Part shown: piece after piece, positions 10,356-24,421 of the stretch
How positions within the stretch are numbered: the first letter of the stretch is position 1
Layout: each line of letters begins with the position of its first letter
The notes under the pieces: generated by a model
What the model saw: the letters and a program-made list of their open reading frames with translations, nothing else
The model's database searches: none
What the model was told of the DNA's origin: nothing
DNA from: Luteimonas wenzhouensis
Lineage (GTDB): Bacteria; Pseudomonadota; Gammaproteobacteria; Xanthomonadales; Xanthomonadaceae
DNA length: 64,000 nucleotides
Reading direction: 5' to 3'
Assembly: GCF_007859305.1 (NCBI RefSeq)
Contig: NZ_VOHE01000001.1
Coordinates: forward strand, 372,001 to 436,000
Made by a program: the position numbers and the translations under genes

Positions 10356-11732
10356 TCAGGCGTACTCGAGCGCGTCGGCCAGGCGCTCGACGGCGACGAC
10401 CTCCATGCCCTTGTAGCTGCGCGCCTTGGGCGCGTTGGCACGCGGCACGATGGCGCGCACGAAGCCGTGGGTCGCCGCTTCCTTCAGCCGTTCCTCGCCG
10501 TTGGGCACCGGCCGGATCTCGCCCGACAGGCCGACCTCGCCGAACGCGATCGTCTTGTCCGCCAGCGGCGTGTCGCGCAGCGAGGACAGCACCGCCAGCA
10601 GCACCGGCAGGTCGGCCGCGGTTTCCTGCACGCGGATGCCGCCGACCACGTTCACGAACACGTCCTGGTCGCCGGTCATGATTCCACCATGCCGGTGCAG
10701 CACCGCCAGCAGCATCGCCAGCCGGTTGCCCTCCAGGCCCACCGTCACCCGGCGTGGATTGGACAGCGGCGAGGCGTCCACCAGCGCCTGCACCTCGACC
10801 AGCAGCGGACGGGTGCCCTCGCGCGTGACCATCACGCAGCTCCCGGGCTGGGCCACGCTGCCGCCGGAAAGAAAGATCGCCGACGGGTTCGGCACCTCCT
10901 TCAGGCCCTTGTCGCCCATGGCGAACACGCCCAGCTCGTTGACCGCGCCGAAACGGTTCTTGAACGCGCGCAGCACCCGGAAGCGGCTGCCCGAATCGCC
11001 CTCGAAGTAGAGCACCGCGTCGACCATGTGCTCGAGCACGCGCGGGCCGGCGATGCCGCCCTCCTTGGTCACGTGCCCGACCAGGAACACCGCGGTTCCG
11101 GCTTCCTTGGCGTAGCGCACCAGCCGCGCCGCGCTCTCGCGCACCTGGCTGACCGAACCGGGGGCGGCGGTTAGCGACTCGGTCCACAGGGTCTGCACCG
11201 AGTCGGCCACGATGATGCGCGGGCGCAGCTGCGCGGCCTGCTCGAGAATGCGCTCGATGCCCGTCTCGGCCAGCGCGTTCAAGCCGTCCAGGGGCAGCCC
11301 GATGCGCGCCGCCCGGCCGGCCACCTGGGCCAGCGACTCCTCGCCGGTCACGTACAGCCCTGGCAGCGTGCCCGCCATCGAGGCCACCGCCTGCAGCAGC
11401 AGGGTCGACTTGCCGATGCCCGGGTCGCCACCGACCAGCACCACCGCCCCGGCAACGAGGCCGCCACCGAGCACGCGGTCGAACTCGCCGATGCCGGTGG
11501 ACACGCGCACGTCCGCGCCCTGCTCCACGTCCCTGAGCGCGGTGACCTTCGGCGGATCGACCTTGCCGGCCCAGCCGGCGCGACGCGCCGCCGGCGACCT
11601 GGCGGAGGCGGCGGGCTCCAGGAGGATCTCCGAGAGCGTGTCCCAGGCGCCGCATGCGCCGCACTGTCCCTGCCACTTGCTGAAGTCCGCGCCGCACTCG
11701 CCGCACACGAAGGCTGTCCGGGCCTTGGCCAT
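10356..11732 (-). CDS. radA: DNA repair protein RadA (Sms)
   Basis: RecA-like ATPase that drives branch migration during homologous recombination. The 458 residues show the N-terminal zinc finger C10-C13-C24-C27, the Walker A motif GGDPGIGKST (about 101-110), the RadA-specific KNRFG motif (about 265) and a C-terminal Lon-like domain. The ATG at 11732 is set by the start of the zinc finger; a frame running further upstream is not homologous. It stops 11 bases from the convergent PLP gene and is divergent from the GMC oxidoreductase across 100 bases. Confidence 0.97.
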   Translation of the reverse strand: MAKARTAFVCGECGADFSKWQGQCGACGAWDTLSEILLEPAASARSPAARRAGWAGKVDPPKVTALRDVEQGADVRVSTGIGEFDRVLGGGLVAGAVVLVGGDPGIGKSTLLLQAVASMAGTLPGLYVTGEESLAQVAGRAARIGLPLDGLNALAETGIERILEQAAQLRPRIIVADSVQTLWTESLTAAPGSVSQVRESAARLVRYAKEAGTAVFLVGHVTKEGGIAGPRVLEHMVDAVLYFEGDSGSRFRVLRAFKNRFGAVNELGVFAMGDKGLKEVPNPSAIFLSGGSVAQPGSCVMVTREGTRPLLVEVQALVDASPLSNPRRVTVGLEGNRLAMLLAVLHRHGGIMTGDQDVFVNVVGGIRVQETAADLPVLLAVLSSLRDTPLADKTIAFGEVGLSGEIRPVPNGEERLKEAATHGFVRAIVPRANAPKARSYKGMEVVAVERLADALEYA

Positions 11733-11832
11733 ATCCGCGTTCTGAGTATCTGGTCCGGTGCCCAGCGTAGCCCAGCGGCGTCGCTGCCGCTGAGACGCGC
11801 CATCGACCACGCACGTCACGAGGAAGCAGGTA

Positions 11833-13521
11833 ATGATCCAGGATTTCCGTTCGGCCTCCTGTCCCGACGCGTTGGCCGCGGACGTGTGCATCATCGGCGC
11901 CGGACCGGCCGGGATCTCGCTGGCGATGGCGCTGGCCGGATCGCCCTGGACCGTCTGCCTGCTCGAAGGCGGCGGCACGCGGGCCGAGGCCGCCAGCCAG
12001 GCGCTGTACGAAGGCGAATCGGTCGGGCCCTACGCCTTCGACCCGTCCACGTCCCGCCTGCGCGCACTCGGCGGCGCCACCCAGATCTGGGGTGGCGGCT
12101 GCATCCCGCTGGCCGCGAGCGAGATGGCGGCCCGCGACTGGGTGCCGGGCGGGGGCTGGCCGATCGGCCGCGAGGAGCTGTCGCCCTACTACGAGCACGC
12201 CAACCGGCTGTGCGCGATCGAGCCCGGCGCGATCGAGGACGGCGCCTACCGCTTCGACGGTGCGCCGTCGATGCCGCCCGCCTCCCCGCTGCAGCCGCGC
12301 ACCAGCCGCTCGAGCAGCATCGACTTCAGCACCTACCGCGAGCAGCTGCACAAGGCGGCGGGCGTGACCGCGCTCCTGCACGCCAACCTGCTGCGCCTGC
12401 AGGCGACGCCGCAGGCCAACGCCGTCGGCAGCGCGCTGATCGGCAGCACCGACGGGCGCCGCGGCGTGGTCCGGGCGCGCTGCTTCGTCCTGGCCGCCGG
12501 CGGCCTGGAGAACGCGCGCCTGCTGCTGCTGTCCGACGACGTGGCGCGCAACGGGCTCGGCAACGACCACGGCCTGGTCGGCCGCTTCTTCATGGACCAC
12601 CCTCGCTGCCGGCTGGGGACGCTGCGGCATCCGGACATCGCGCGCGCCGTCCACCGGTACGAGCGGGCCCAGGGCCGGGCCGCCACCCCCGCCTTCCACC
12701 ACCTGTGCCTGACCGAGGACGCGCAGCGCGCGCACCGCCTGCTGCACGCGCGGGTGCGCCCGTTCAGCATCGAACGCGATCCGCCCGAGGGACTGGCGGC
12801 CATGCGCGCGCTGCGGGCGGCGCTGCGCCGCCCGCCAGAGCGGGACGAGGCGGCGCAGGTGGAGGCGCGGCTGCTCGATGCGCTCGAGCACGACGTGCCG
12901 CAGCGCCAGACCATCGGCGAAGGCCGGCCCGGGCCACTCGCGCTGCGCAGCGTGCGCCATGCCGACGACATCGTCCGCGCCGCGCTGCGCAAGCTCGCGC
13001 GGCGCCCGGTGGTGGACGCCGACCGGGCCGAACTGGTCGGCTACTTCGAACAGGCGCCGAACCGCGACAGCAGGGTCGCCCTGGCCGACAGTCGCGATGC
13101 CCTCGGCCTGCGCCGGATCCGCGTCGACTGGCGCATGAGCGCCCAGGACGAGGAGAACATCCGTCGCGCCTCGAGGCTGATCGGCGACGCGCTGGCCGCG
13201 GACCTGGGCGCGCGCTTCGAACCCGCGGGCTGGCTGGCCGATCCGGCGGCGCCGCTTCCGTTGCACGACACGGCCCACCACATGGGCACCACGCGAATGT
13301 CCGACTCCCCCGCCACGGGCGTGGTCGACCCCCAGTGCCGGGTCCATGGCATCGACAACCTGTACGTGGCCGGCAGCTCGGTCTTCCCCACCGGCGGCTG
13401 GAGCTTCCCGACCCTCACCATCATCGCCCTGGCCCTGCGCATCGGCGACGAACTGCTGCGCCGGCTGCCGGACATGCCGATGGTGGATGCGATCCCGGCA
13501 CCGGAGCCCGTCCCCGCCTGA
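11833..13521 (+). CDS. GMC-family FAD-dependent oxidoreductase
   Basis: The 562-residue flavoenzyme shows the FAD dinucleotide fold IIGAGPAGISLAMAL near the N-terminus and the C-terminal GMC signature region: HHMGTTRM with H482/H483, then VAGSSVFPTGGWSFPTLT. The GMC family oxidises alcohol groups of sugars, choline, sterols and aliphatic alcohols, often passing electrons to quinone or cytochrome c. The absence of a Tat or Sec signal suggests the cytoplasm, and no cytochrome or small subunit lies beside it. It has a good RBS (GAGGAAG) 9 bases before the ATG. The substrate cannot be read from sequence. The neighbours radA and tRNA-Thr give no clue. Confidence 0.85.
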   Translation: MIQDFRSASCPDALAADVCIIGAGPAGISLAMALAGSPWTVCLLEGGGTRAEAASQALYEGESVGPYAFDPSTSRLRALGGATQIWGGGCIPLAASEMAARDWVPGGGWPIGREELSPYYEHANRLCAIEPGAIEDGAYRFDGAPSMPPASPLQPRTSRSSSIDFSTYREQLHKAAGVTALLHANLLRLQATPQANAVGSALIGSTDGRRGVVRARCFVLAAGGLENARLLLLSDDVARNGLGNDHGLVGRFFMDHPRCRLGTLRHPDIARAVHRYERAQGRAATPAFHHLCLTEDAQRAHRLLHARVRPFSIERDPPEGLAAMRALRAALRRPPERDEAAQVEARLLDALEHDVPQRQTIGEGRPGPLALRSVRHADDIVRAALRKLARRPVVDADRAELVGYFEQAPNRDSRVALADSRDALGLRRIRVDWRMSAQDEENIRRASRLIGDALAADLGARFEPAGWLADPAAPLPLHDTAHHMGTTRMSDSPATGVVDPQCRVHGIDNLYVAGSSVFPTGGWSFPTLTIIALALRIGDELLRRLPDMPMVDAIPAPEPVPA

Positions 13522-13609
13522 CCGCCATCCAGGCCGGCCCGCCATCGCGGCGCACGGGGCCCGGTCCCTTTGACCGTGCCGCGCCCAGCCCCTAGAATCT
13601 GCGACCCTT

Positions 13610-13685
13610 GCCGGAATAGCTCAGTTGGTAGAGCGGCGCATTCGTAATGCGTAGGTCGTAGGTTCGAATCCTATTTCCGGCACCA
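13610..13685 (+). tRNA. tRNA-Thr (anticodon CGU)
   Basis: The 76-base cloverleaf is complete. The acceptor arm GCCGGAA pairs with TTCCGGC; the D arm is GCTC/GAGC; the anticodon stem GCGCA/TGCGT encloses TTCGTAA with anticodon CGT; the T arm is GTAGG-TTCGAAT-CCTAT; discriminator A is followed by an encoded CCA (13683-13685). It reads ACG threonine codons. Confidence 0.98.
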
Positions 13686-13693
13686 GGCACCAG

Positions 13694-13726
13694 ACCCCGG
13701 CAGGCGCGGCTTTCCGGGGTTTTTTT
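13694..13726 (+). terminator. intrinsic terminator after tRNA-Thr
   Basis: The stem ACCCCGG (13694-13700) pairs with CCGGGGT (13714-13720), followed by a run of T to 13726. It lies 9 bases after the tRNA. Confidence 0.8.
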
Positions 13727-13809
13727 CATGCCCTCGATTTCATGCCCCTGAGCGCATCGGACGCGCGGTTCCGGCGGGCGCGTCCCGCACCCGCGCCTCG
13801 CGCGGCCGG

Positions 13810-14760
13810 TCAGTCGACCAGCTGCAGCCGCAGTTCCTTCGGCAGGGCGAAAACCATGCTCTCGGGCTCTCCCTCCAGTTCCCGGACCGCGCCGGCACCC
13901 AGTTCGCGCAGGCGCGCCAGCACGCCCTGGACCAGCACGTCCGGGGCCGAGGCGCCGGCGGTGACGCCGATGTGGCGGCGTCCGGCCACCCACTCCGGAT
14001 CGATCTCGGCGGCGCCGTCGATCAGGTAGGCCTGCACCCCGTCGCGTTCGGCCAGTTCGCGCAGGCGGTTGGAATTGGAGCTGTTGGGCGACCCGACCAC
14101 CAGCACCAGGTCGCACTGCCGGGCCAGCTCGCGCACCGCGTCCTGGCGGTTCTGGGTGGCATAGCAGATATCGTCGTTCTTCGGCCCCTGGATCATGGGG
14201 AAGCGGGCCCGCAAGGCGGCGATGATCTCGCGGGTGTCATCCACCGACAGCGTGGTCTGGGTGGTGTAGGCCAGGTTGTCCGGCTGTTCCGGGTCGAGCC
14301 AGGCCACGTCCTCCAGGTCCTCGACCAGGTAGATCCGCCCGGCGCCCGCCTCGGCCTTCCACTGCCCCATCGTGCCCTCCACCTCGGGGTGTCCGGCATG
14401 TCCGATCAACACCACGTCGCGACCGGCGCGGCAGTGGCGGGCCACCTCCAGATGGACCTTGGTCACCAGCGGACAGGTGGCGTCGAACACCTTGAGTCCG
14501 CGCCGCTCGGCCTCCTCGCGCACCGCCCGGGACACGCCGTGGGCGCTGAAGATCACGGTGCTGCCGTCGGGCACCTCGTCCAGCTCCTCGACGAAGATCG
14601 CGCCGCGGCGCTTGAGGTCCTCGACCACGAAGCGATTGTGGACCACCTCATGGCGCACGTAGATCGGCGCCCCGAGGGTCTCGATGGCGCGCTTGACGAT
14701 CTCGATCGCGCGATCGACGCCGGCGCAGAAACCGCGGGGATTGGCGAGGACGATGTCCAT
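13810..14760 (-). CDS. ispH: 4-hydroxy-3-methylbut-2-enyl diphosphate reductase IspH (LytB)
   Basis: Last enzyme of the MEP isoprenoid pathway: a [4Fe-4S] protein that reductively dehydrates HMBPP to IPP and DMAPP. The three cluster cysteines are visible at C12 (GFCAGVD), C96 (ATCPLV) and C199 (ICYATQ), with catalytic E126 in PEVEGT and substrate histidines H41 and H124. The start at 14760 gives [16 protein letters not shown], the usual N-terminus; an ATG three codons upstream is possible. It is downstream of lspA, as in many proteobacteria (lspA-fkpB-ispH), but fkpB is not present between them. Confidence 0.97.
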   Translation of the reverse strand: MDIVLANPRGFCAGVDRAIEIVKRAIETLGAPIYVRHEVVHNRFVVEDLKRRGAIFVEELDEVPDGSTVIFSAHGVSRAVREEAERRGLKVFDATCPLVTKVHLEVARHCRAGRDVVLIGHAGHPEVEGTMGQWKAEAGAGRIYLVEDLEDVAWLDPEQPDNLAYTTQTTLSVDDTREIIAALRARFPMIQGPKNDDICYATQNRQDAVRELARQCDLVLVVGSPNSSNSNRLRELAERDGVQAYLIDGAAEIDPEWVAGRRHIGVTAGASAPDVLVQGVLARLRELGAGAVRELEGEPESMVFALPKELRLQLVD

Positions 14761-14889
14761 GGCGGGCATTCTAGCGCTCCGGGCCGGAACCCGGGCGCAA
14801 CGCGCCGCCGCCCACCGGCCCCGACGCGCCGTCCGGCGGCATCGCCGGCCGCGGCGACGGCGGCACGCGGCGGCGCCGGGAGGCCCGGG

Positions 14890-15393
14890 TCAGTCGCGCC
14901 CGACGTTGGCCCGACCCTGGAACAGGCCGAACAGCACGATCCCGATCGCCCCGCCCACTACCGCGCAGTCGGCAACGTTGAACGCCGGCCAGTAGTAGTC
15001 GCGCCAGTGCCACTGGATGAAATCGACCACATGGCCGTGCAGCTGGCGATCGATCACGTTGCCCAGCGCGCCGCCGACGACCAGCGAGAACGGCAGCGCG
15101 GTGCGCCAGTCGCCGCGCGGCGTGCGCGACAGCCAGAACGCGAGCAGGCCGCTGATCCCGACCGCCAGCACGGTGAAGAACCACTTCTGCCAGCCGCCGG
15201 CGTCGGCCAGGAAGCTGAACGCGGCGCCGGTGTTGTAGGTGCGGTACCAGTTCCAGAAGCCCTCGATCACCGGGATCGCGGTGTACTCGGGCAGGCTGGT
15301 CAGCACCCACCACTTGGTCAGCTGGTCGAGCAGGACCACGACCGCCGACAACAGCAGCCATGACAGGGCGTTGGGGCGCGGGCTCGGGCTCAT
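14890..15393 (-). CDS. lspA: lipoprotein signal peptidase (signal peptidase II)
   Basis: Inner-membrane aspartyl protease that removes signal peptides from diacylglyceryl-modified prolipoproteins. The 167 residues form four transmembrane helices; the catalytic pair is D115 (GNVIDR) and D142 (FNVAD). The ATG at 15393 gives a family-length protein; the frame stays open 18 codons upstream with no membrane segment, so that longer form is less likely. It follows ileS by 73 bases in the conserved ribF-ileS-lspA order. Confidence 0.96.
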   Translation of the reverse strand: MSPSPRPNALSWLLLSAVVVLLDQLTKWWVLTSLPEYTAIPVIEGFWNWYRTYNTGAAFSFLADAGGWQKWFFTVLAVGISGLLAFWLSRTPRGDWRTALPFSLVVGGALGNVIDRQLHGHVVDFIQWHWRDYYWPAFNVADCAVVGGAIGIVLFGLFQGRANVGRD

Positions 15394-15466
15394 GCCGGAT
15401 CTCGAAGATGGGCCAGGTGCGACGGGGCCATGCCCGTGCGGACGCATGCGGGCGCGGCGGCGCGGG

Positions 15467-18315
<2,849 letters not shown>

Positions 18316-18319
<4 letters not shown>

Positions 18320-19269
18320 GCGGTGGCCTGCCCAGGAAGGTCTTGTTGGAGGATGCGGCGGGCCTCGCCGGCATCGCGGTGCATCTGCGCGACCAGGGTC
18401 GGCAGGTCGGGGAACTTCTCCTCGTCGCGCAGCCGCGCGACGAACTCGACCTCGATCCGGCGCCCGTACAGGTCGCCGTCGAAGTCGAACAGGTGGGCCT
18501 CGAGCAGCGGTTCGACGCCGCCCACCGTGGGCCGGGTGCCGAAGCTCGACACCGACGGCCAGGGCACGTCCGCCACACCGCGGACCCGGGTAGCGTAGAT
18601 CCCGCGCAGCGCCGGCACCTTGCCGCCGAAGCGCAGGTTGGCGGTCGGATAGCCGAGCGTGCGGCCAAGCTGCTGCCCGCGCACCACCCGGCCGGACACC
18701 GCGTACGGCTTGCCGAGCAGGCGCGCGGCGAAGTCGAACCGGCCGTCCACCAGCGCCTGGCGGATGCGGGTGCTCGAGACCCGCGCGCCTTCCGCCAGCA
18801 CCGGATCGATCTCCCCGGCGGTGAACCCCAGCCGCGCGCCCTCGGCCTGGAGCACCCCAAGGTCGCCGGCGCGGCGGTGGCCGAAGCGGAATTCCGGCCC
18901 GACCCAGACCTCGACCGCCGCCAGCCGGCCGGCGAGCAACCGGGCGCAGAAATCCTGCGCCGAGACCGCCGCCAGCCGGGCGTCGAAGCGCAGCAGGCCA
19001 ACGACGTCCACCCCCAGCGCGGACAGGCCCTCGACCTTGGCCCGGGGCAGCATCAGCCGCGGCGGCGGCGCGGCCTGCGCGAAGTACTCGCGCGGCAGGG
19101 GCTCGAAGCTCAGCGCCACCGCCTCCACGCCCCGTTCGCGCGCACGCGCGACCGCATGCCGCACCAGCGCGCGATGGCCGAGGTGGAGGCCGTCGAACGC
19201 GCCGATGCAGACCACACTGCCGCTGGGGCACAACGCCCCGCCGTCGACGTCTCGGAACAGCCTGCTCAT
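18316..19269 (-). CDS. ribF: bifunctional riboflavin kinase / FAD synthetase
   Basis: Makes FMN and then FAD. The 317 residues contain the N-terminal adenylyltransferase ([13 protein letters not shown], about 23-35, with the HxGH motif) and the C-terminal flavokinase ([11 protein letters not shown] at about 205-215, and [11 protein letters not shown]). The ATG at 19269 is chosen because the protein aligns from MSRLFRDV; the open frame upstream is not conserved. It overlaps ileS by four bases, so the two are translated together. Confidence 0.96.
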
Positions 19270-19381
19270 GGGTGCTCGGTTGGGCGCCCGGCCACCGGTG
19301 GACGGGCGCGCGCGATGCCGCGCCCGAAAAGTATAGCGGCGCCGGCCCGCGGCCACGCCGTGCGACGCGCATGCCCGCGCA

Positions 19382-21046
19382 TCAGTGGCGCAGGTCGCGC
19401 GGGCGGATCCCCTGCAGCCACAGCGCCGCCGCGTACACCGCTGCGCCGCTGCCCACCAGCACGGCCAGCTTCCAGACCCGCTCGCTCCAGTGCCACCCGG
19501 TCCATCCGTCCCAGGCCGACAGCAGCGCCAGCACCGCGATCGCCATCGCCGCACTCGCCACCAGGAGCTGGCGCGCGAGCCGTCCCCAGCCCGGCTCCGG
19601 GCGGAACACGCCGGCCCGGCGCAGGTACCACCACAGCTGCAGGGCGTTGGTCCAGCCCGCGGCCGCGGTCGCCAGCGCCAGGCAGGCATGCGCGCCGGGC
19701 AGCGCCTTGAGCGCCGCCTGCAGGTCGCCGCCGGCCTGCGCCCAGGCCTCGCGCCCGGCCCCGGTCAGCGTCAGCGCCAGCGCCAGGAACAGCGCGATCG
19801 CCACCAGGTTCGCCAGCACCGCCGTCACCCCCGCCTTCACCGGCGTGCGCGTGTCCTGGCGCGAATAGAACGCCGGCGCCAGCACCTTCACCAGCAGGAA
19901 GGCCGGCAGCGCGGTGGACAGCGCCACCACCACCAGCTGCGCCATGCGGGTGTCGTAGGCGGTGAAGCGGCCGTGCTGGAACAGTGTGGCCACCAGGGCT
20001 TCCGCGCACAGCATCAGGCCCAGGCACGCCGGCACCGCGATCATCAGGCACAGCCGCAGGCCCCAGTCGAGCGCCTTCGAGTAGCCATCCGGATCGGCCG
20101 CGGCGTGGCGGCGCGAGAGGTGCGGCAGGATCACCGCGCCGATCGCGACCCCGAACATGCCCAGAGGGAACTCCAGCAGCCGGTCGCCCAGGTACAGCCA
20201 GGTCACGCTGCCGCCCACCAGCATCGAGGCGACCACGGTGTTGAGCAGCAGGTTGAGCTGGGCCACCGAAGACCCGAACAGGGTCGGCACCATCAGCGCC
20301 ATCACCCGCCGCACGCCCTCGTGCCCGGCGCCCCAGCGGGGCCGCGGCAGCAGGCCCAGGCGCGCCAGCCAGGGCAGCTGGAAGCCCAGCTGCAGCACGC
20401 CCGCGGCCAGCACGCCCCAGGCCAGCGCCGTCACCGGCTGCTCCATCCGCGGCGCCAGCGCCAGCGCGGCGGTGATCATCGAGATGTTCAGCAGCACCGG
20501 TGACAGGGCCGGCACCGCGAAGCGCTGGTAGCTGTTGAGCACGCCGCCGGCCAACGAGGCCATCGAGATGAACAGCAGGTACGGGAAGGTGATGCGCAGC
20601 ATCTCCGTGGCCAGCTGCCCCTGCGGCCCGTCCGCGTCGAAGCCGGGGGCGAACACGCGGATCACCCAGGGCGCCGCCAGCACCGCCAGCGCGGTCAGCG
20701 CCAGCAGCGCCGCCAGCAGGGTCCCGGCGACCCGGTCGACCAGCTCCTTGACCGCGGCATGGTCGCGCTGCTCCCGGTACTGGCTGAGCACCGGCACGAA
20801 GGCCATCGAGAACGAGCCCTCGGCCGAGAGCCGGCGCAGGAAGTTGGGGATCCTGAAGGCGACCAGGAACGCGTCCATGGCCGGGTTGGCCCCGAACACC
20901 GCCGCATAGACCTGGTCGCGGATCAGCCCGGAGACCCGCGAGACCAGGGTCATGGCGCTGAACACGGCGGTCGAGCGCAGCAGCCCGGCGCGGCGCGGCG
21001 CGGCCGCCGCGGCCCCCGGCGGGAGGGCCGGATCGGGCCGGCTCAC
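19382..21046 (-). CDS. murJ: lipid II flippase MurJ
   Basis: Polytopic MOP-superfamily transporter (about 14 helices) that flips lipid II for peptidoglycan synthesis. The N-terminal signature LLRSTAVFSAMTLVSRVSG and the FRIPNFLRRLSAEGSFS segment are typical. The start is uncertain. A GTG at 21046 gives 554 residues. A TTG at 21082 gives 566 but would lie inside the rpsT promoter on the other strand, so I prefer the GTG. It is divergent from rpsT, and ribF follows 112 bases downstream on the same strand. Confidence 0.93.
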   Translation of the reverse strand: MSRPDPALPPGAAAAAPRRAGLLRSTAVFSAMTLVSRVSGLIRDQVYAAVFGANPAMDAFLVAFRIPNFLRRLSAEGSFSMAFVPVLSQYREQRDHAAVKELVDRVAGTLLAALLALTALAVLAAPWVIRVFAPGFDADGPQGQLATEMLRITFPYLLFISMASLAGGVLNSYQRFAVPALSPVLLNISMITAALALAPRMEQPVTALAWGVLAAGVLQLGFQLPWLARLGLLPRPRWGAGHEGVRRVMALMVPTLFGSSVAQLNLLLNTVVASMLVGGSVTWLYLGDRLLEFPLGMFGVAIGAVILPHLSRRHAAADPDGYSKALDWGLRLCLMIAVPACLGLMLCAEALVATLFQHGRFTAYDTRMAQLVVVALSTALPAFLLVKVLAPAFYSRQDTRTPVKAGVTAVLANLVAIALFLALALTLTGAGREAWAQAGGDLQAALKALPGAHACLALATAAAGWTNALQLWWYLRRAGVFRPEPGWGRLARQLLVASAAMAIAVLALLSAWDGWTGWHWSERVWKLAVLVGSGAAVYAAALWLQGIRPRDLRH

Positions 21047-21073
21047 GCGCGCCGCCCCGCCCCGCAGGCCGTG

Positions 21074-21102
21074 TTGACCCAAGTCACTGAATCCCCCATA
21101 AT
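21074..21102 (+). promoter_or_regulatory. promoter of rpsT
   Basis: TTGACC (21074-21079) and CATAAT (21097-21102) are separated by exactly 17 bases; each matches the sigma-70 consensus at five of six positions. The predicted RNA starts near 21109 and leaves a leader of about 70 bases before rpsT. Confidence 0.75.
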
Positions 21103-21180
21103 TTCCTGCTCCGTTTTCCCGAATCCCGGCGCCCGCCGGGATTCGACGTTCAATCCCATACCAGTTTCCAGGATCCCATC

Positions 21181-21453
21181 GTGGCCAACATCAAGTCCGC
21201 CCAGAAGCGCGCCAAGCAGACCGTCGTGCGCAACGCGCGCAACACGGCGCAGCGCTCGCAGCTGCGCACCGCCGTCAAGAAGGTGGTCAAGGCGCTCGAC
21301 GCCAACGACGCCGCCGCCGCCGAAGCCGCCTTCGCTGTCGCCCAGCCGCTGCTCGACCGCTTCAGCTCGCGCGGCCTGATCCACAAGAACAAGGCCGCCC
21401 GCCACAAGAGCCGCCTGACCGCCCGCATCAAGGCGCTCAAGGCCTCGGCCTGA
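21181..21453 (+). CDS. rpsT: 30S ribosomal protein S20
   Basis: S20 binds 16S rRNA early in 30S assembly. The 90 residues begin [13 protein letters not shown], the conserved family N-terminus, read from a GTG start at 21181. In E. coli rpsT also uses a non-ATG (TTG) start, which is linked to autogenous translational control; the GTG here may serve the same purpose, by inference. It is a single gene with its own promoter and terminator, divergent from murJ as in E. coli. Confidence 0.97.
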   Translation: MANIKSAQKRAKQTVVRNARNTAQRSQLRTAVKKVVKALDANDAAAAEAAFAVAQPLLDRFSSRGLIHKNKAARHKSRLTARIKALKASA

Positions 21454-21481
21454 GCCGCGCCCCGGCGCAGGCGTCGCGAAG

Positions 21482-21505
21482 AACCCGGCCGAGGCCGGGT
21501 TTTTT
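21482..21505 (+). terminator. intrinsic terminator of rpsT
   Basis: The stem AACCCGGC (21482-21489) pairs with GCCGGGTT around CGAG and runs into six T residues ending at 21505, 28 bases after the stop. Confidence 0.88.
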
Positions 21506-21556
21506 GTGGCCTGGCGCCGCCGCGTCCGGGCCCTGACCCGGACCGCGAGCGCCGCC

Positions 21557-23057
<1,501 letters not shown>

Positions 23058-23069
23058 GACTGCTTCTCC

Positions 23070-23378
23070 TTAACCCTTGATGCCGGTGATCTCGATTTCG
23101 GTGTAGTGCTGGCGATGCCCCTGCCGCTTCATGTGGTGCTTGCGGCGGCGGAACTTGATGATGCGCACCTTGTCGGCGCGGCCATGGCCGACGACCTTGG
23201 CGGTGACGCTGGCGCCGTTGAGCGCGTCGCCGAGCTTGATGCCGTCGCTGTCGCCCAGCATCAGGATGTCGTCGAAGGTGACCTCGCTGCCGGGCTCGGC
23301 CTCGAGCTTCTCGACGCGGAGCGTCTCGCCCTGCGCCACGCGGTATTGCTTGCCGCCGGTGACCAGTACTGCGTACAT
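23070..23378 (-). CDS. rplU: 50S ribosomal protein L21
   Basis: L21 binds 23S rRNA with L20. The 102 residues begin [14 protein letters not shown], which fixes the ATG at 23378; an earlier in-frame start would add an unrelated segment in the leader. [15 protein letters not shown] is the conserved rRNA-binding basic patch. First gene of rplU-rpmA. Confidence 0.98.
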   Translation of the reverse strand: MYAVLVTGGKQYRVAQGETLRVEKLEAEPGSEVTFDDILMLGDSDGIKLGDALNGASVTAKVVGHGRADKVRIIKFRRRKHHMKRQGHRQHYTEIEITGIKG

Positions 23379-23443
23379 GTGGAGCCTCGTGGTTCTGTAG
23401 TTATTCTGGTGGCTGGCCGCCATCTAGGGCGGACAGAAGCGGA

Positions 23444-23473
23444 ATTATAGGGGTTTCAGCGACTTGCGCGCAA
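23444..23473 (-). promoter_or_regulatory. promoter of rplU-rpmA
   Basis: On the minus strand TTGCGC (23473-23468) and a perfect TATAAT (23449-23444) are separated by 18 bases, 65 bases before the rplU start. The -35 region overlaps the end of the lysR-type gene. Confidence 0.6.
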
Positions 23474-24421
23474 CCGGCCCCAACCATGCCCCGGGCCCGG
23501 CCGGGACAGGTCGGCGGCCCTGCCCCAGGGCGGATCGGCGAAGTGGCCGGCCAGGTGTTCGATGAACGCCCGCACCCGCGGCGGCACCAGGGTCCGGCCG
23601 GGCATGACCGCGTGGATGCCGCTGGGCGGCGGCGGGAAGCCGGGCAGGACCACCCGCAAACGGCCCTCCTCCAGGTCCCGGTGGACGTGCCAGAGCGAAT
23701 GCAGCGCGATGCCCAGCCCCGCCAGGGCGGCCTCGCGCAGCACCTCGCCGTAGTTGCTCTCGAAGCGGCCGCGCACGCGCACCTCGAGCGGGGCGCCGTC
23801 CGGGCCGGTCAGGCGCCAGACCTCGCGCCCGCCGTCGCGGCCGGTCAGCAGCAGGCAGTCGTGCGAGGCCAGTTCGCCGGGTCCGGCCGGCTCGCCGCGC
23901 CGGCGCAGGTAGTCCGGGGCGGCGCACAGCACCCGCTCGTTGGCCGCCAGCTGGCGCGAGACCAGGCTCGAGTCGTCCAGCCGCCCGATCCGGATCGCCA
24001 GGTCGTACCCGGCGCCGATCAGGTCCACCACCCGGTCGTCCAGGTCGAGGCTGACCCGCAGGCCCGGGTGCCGGGCCAGGAACCCGGCCATGAGCGGCGC
24101 GATGTACTGGCGCCCGAACGAGGCCGGGGCGGTCACGCGCAGGGTGCCGGCCACCTCGCCGCCGCGCTGGCGCAGCCGGTCGCCCAGCAGCGCGAGTTCC
24201 TCGACCAGCGGCCGGCCCTCGCGCGCCAGGGCCAGGCCCTCGGGCGTCGGGTGCAGGCGGCGGGTGGTCCGGTGCAGCAGACGCACCCCGAGTTCGCGCT
24301 CGAGCCGCTTCAGGCGCTGGCTGGCCACCGCCACCGACAGATCCAGGTGCCGCGCCGCGGCGCTGATGGACCCGTGTTCGAGCACCTGCAGGAACAGGGC
24401 GATGTCGCCAACGCGGTCCAT
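23456..24421 (-). CDS. LysR-family transcriptional regulator
   Basis: The 321-residue protein has the N-terminal winged helix-turn-helix (about 1-60; ISAAARHLDLSVAVASQRLKRLE, split as ISAAARHLDLS and VAVASQRLKRLE, then LGVRLLHRTTRR) and a LysR substrate-binding domain (about 90-300). The start at 24421 gives the standard spacing of 16 residues before the recognition helices. It is divergent from the aldo/keto reductase across 104 bases holding a perfect inverted repeat, the usual LysR arrangement, so it probably controls the reductase genes and itself. The effector is unknown. Confidence 0.93.
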   Translation of the reverse strand: MDRVGDIALFLQVLEHGSISAAARHLDLSVAVASQRLKRLERELGVRLLHRTTRRLHPTPEGLALAREGRPLVEELALLGDRLRQRGGEVAGTLRVTAPASFGRQYIAPLMAGFLARHPGLRVSLDLDDRVVDLIGAGYDLAIRIGRLDDSSLVSRQLAANERVLCAAPDYLRRRGEPAGPGELASHDCLLLTGRDGGREVWRLTGPDGAPLEVRVRGRFESNYGEVLREAALAGLGIALHSLWHVHRDLEEGRLRVVLPGFPPPPSGIHAVMPGRTLVPPRVRAFIEHLAGHFADPPWGRAADLSRPGPGHGWGRLRASR

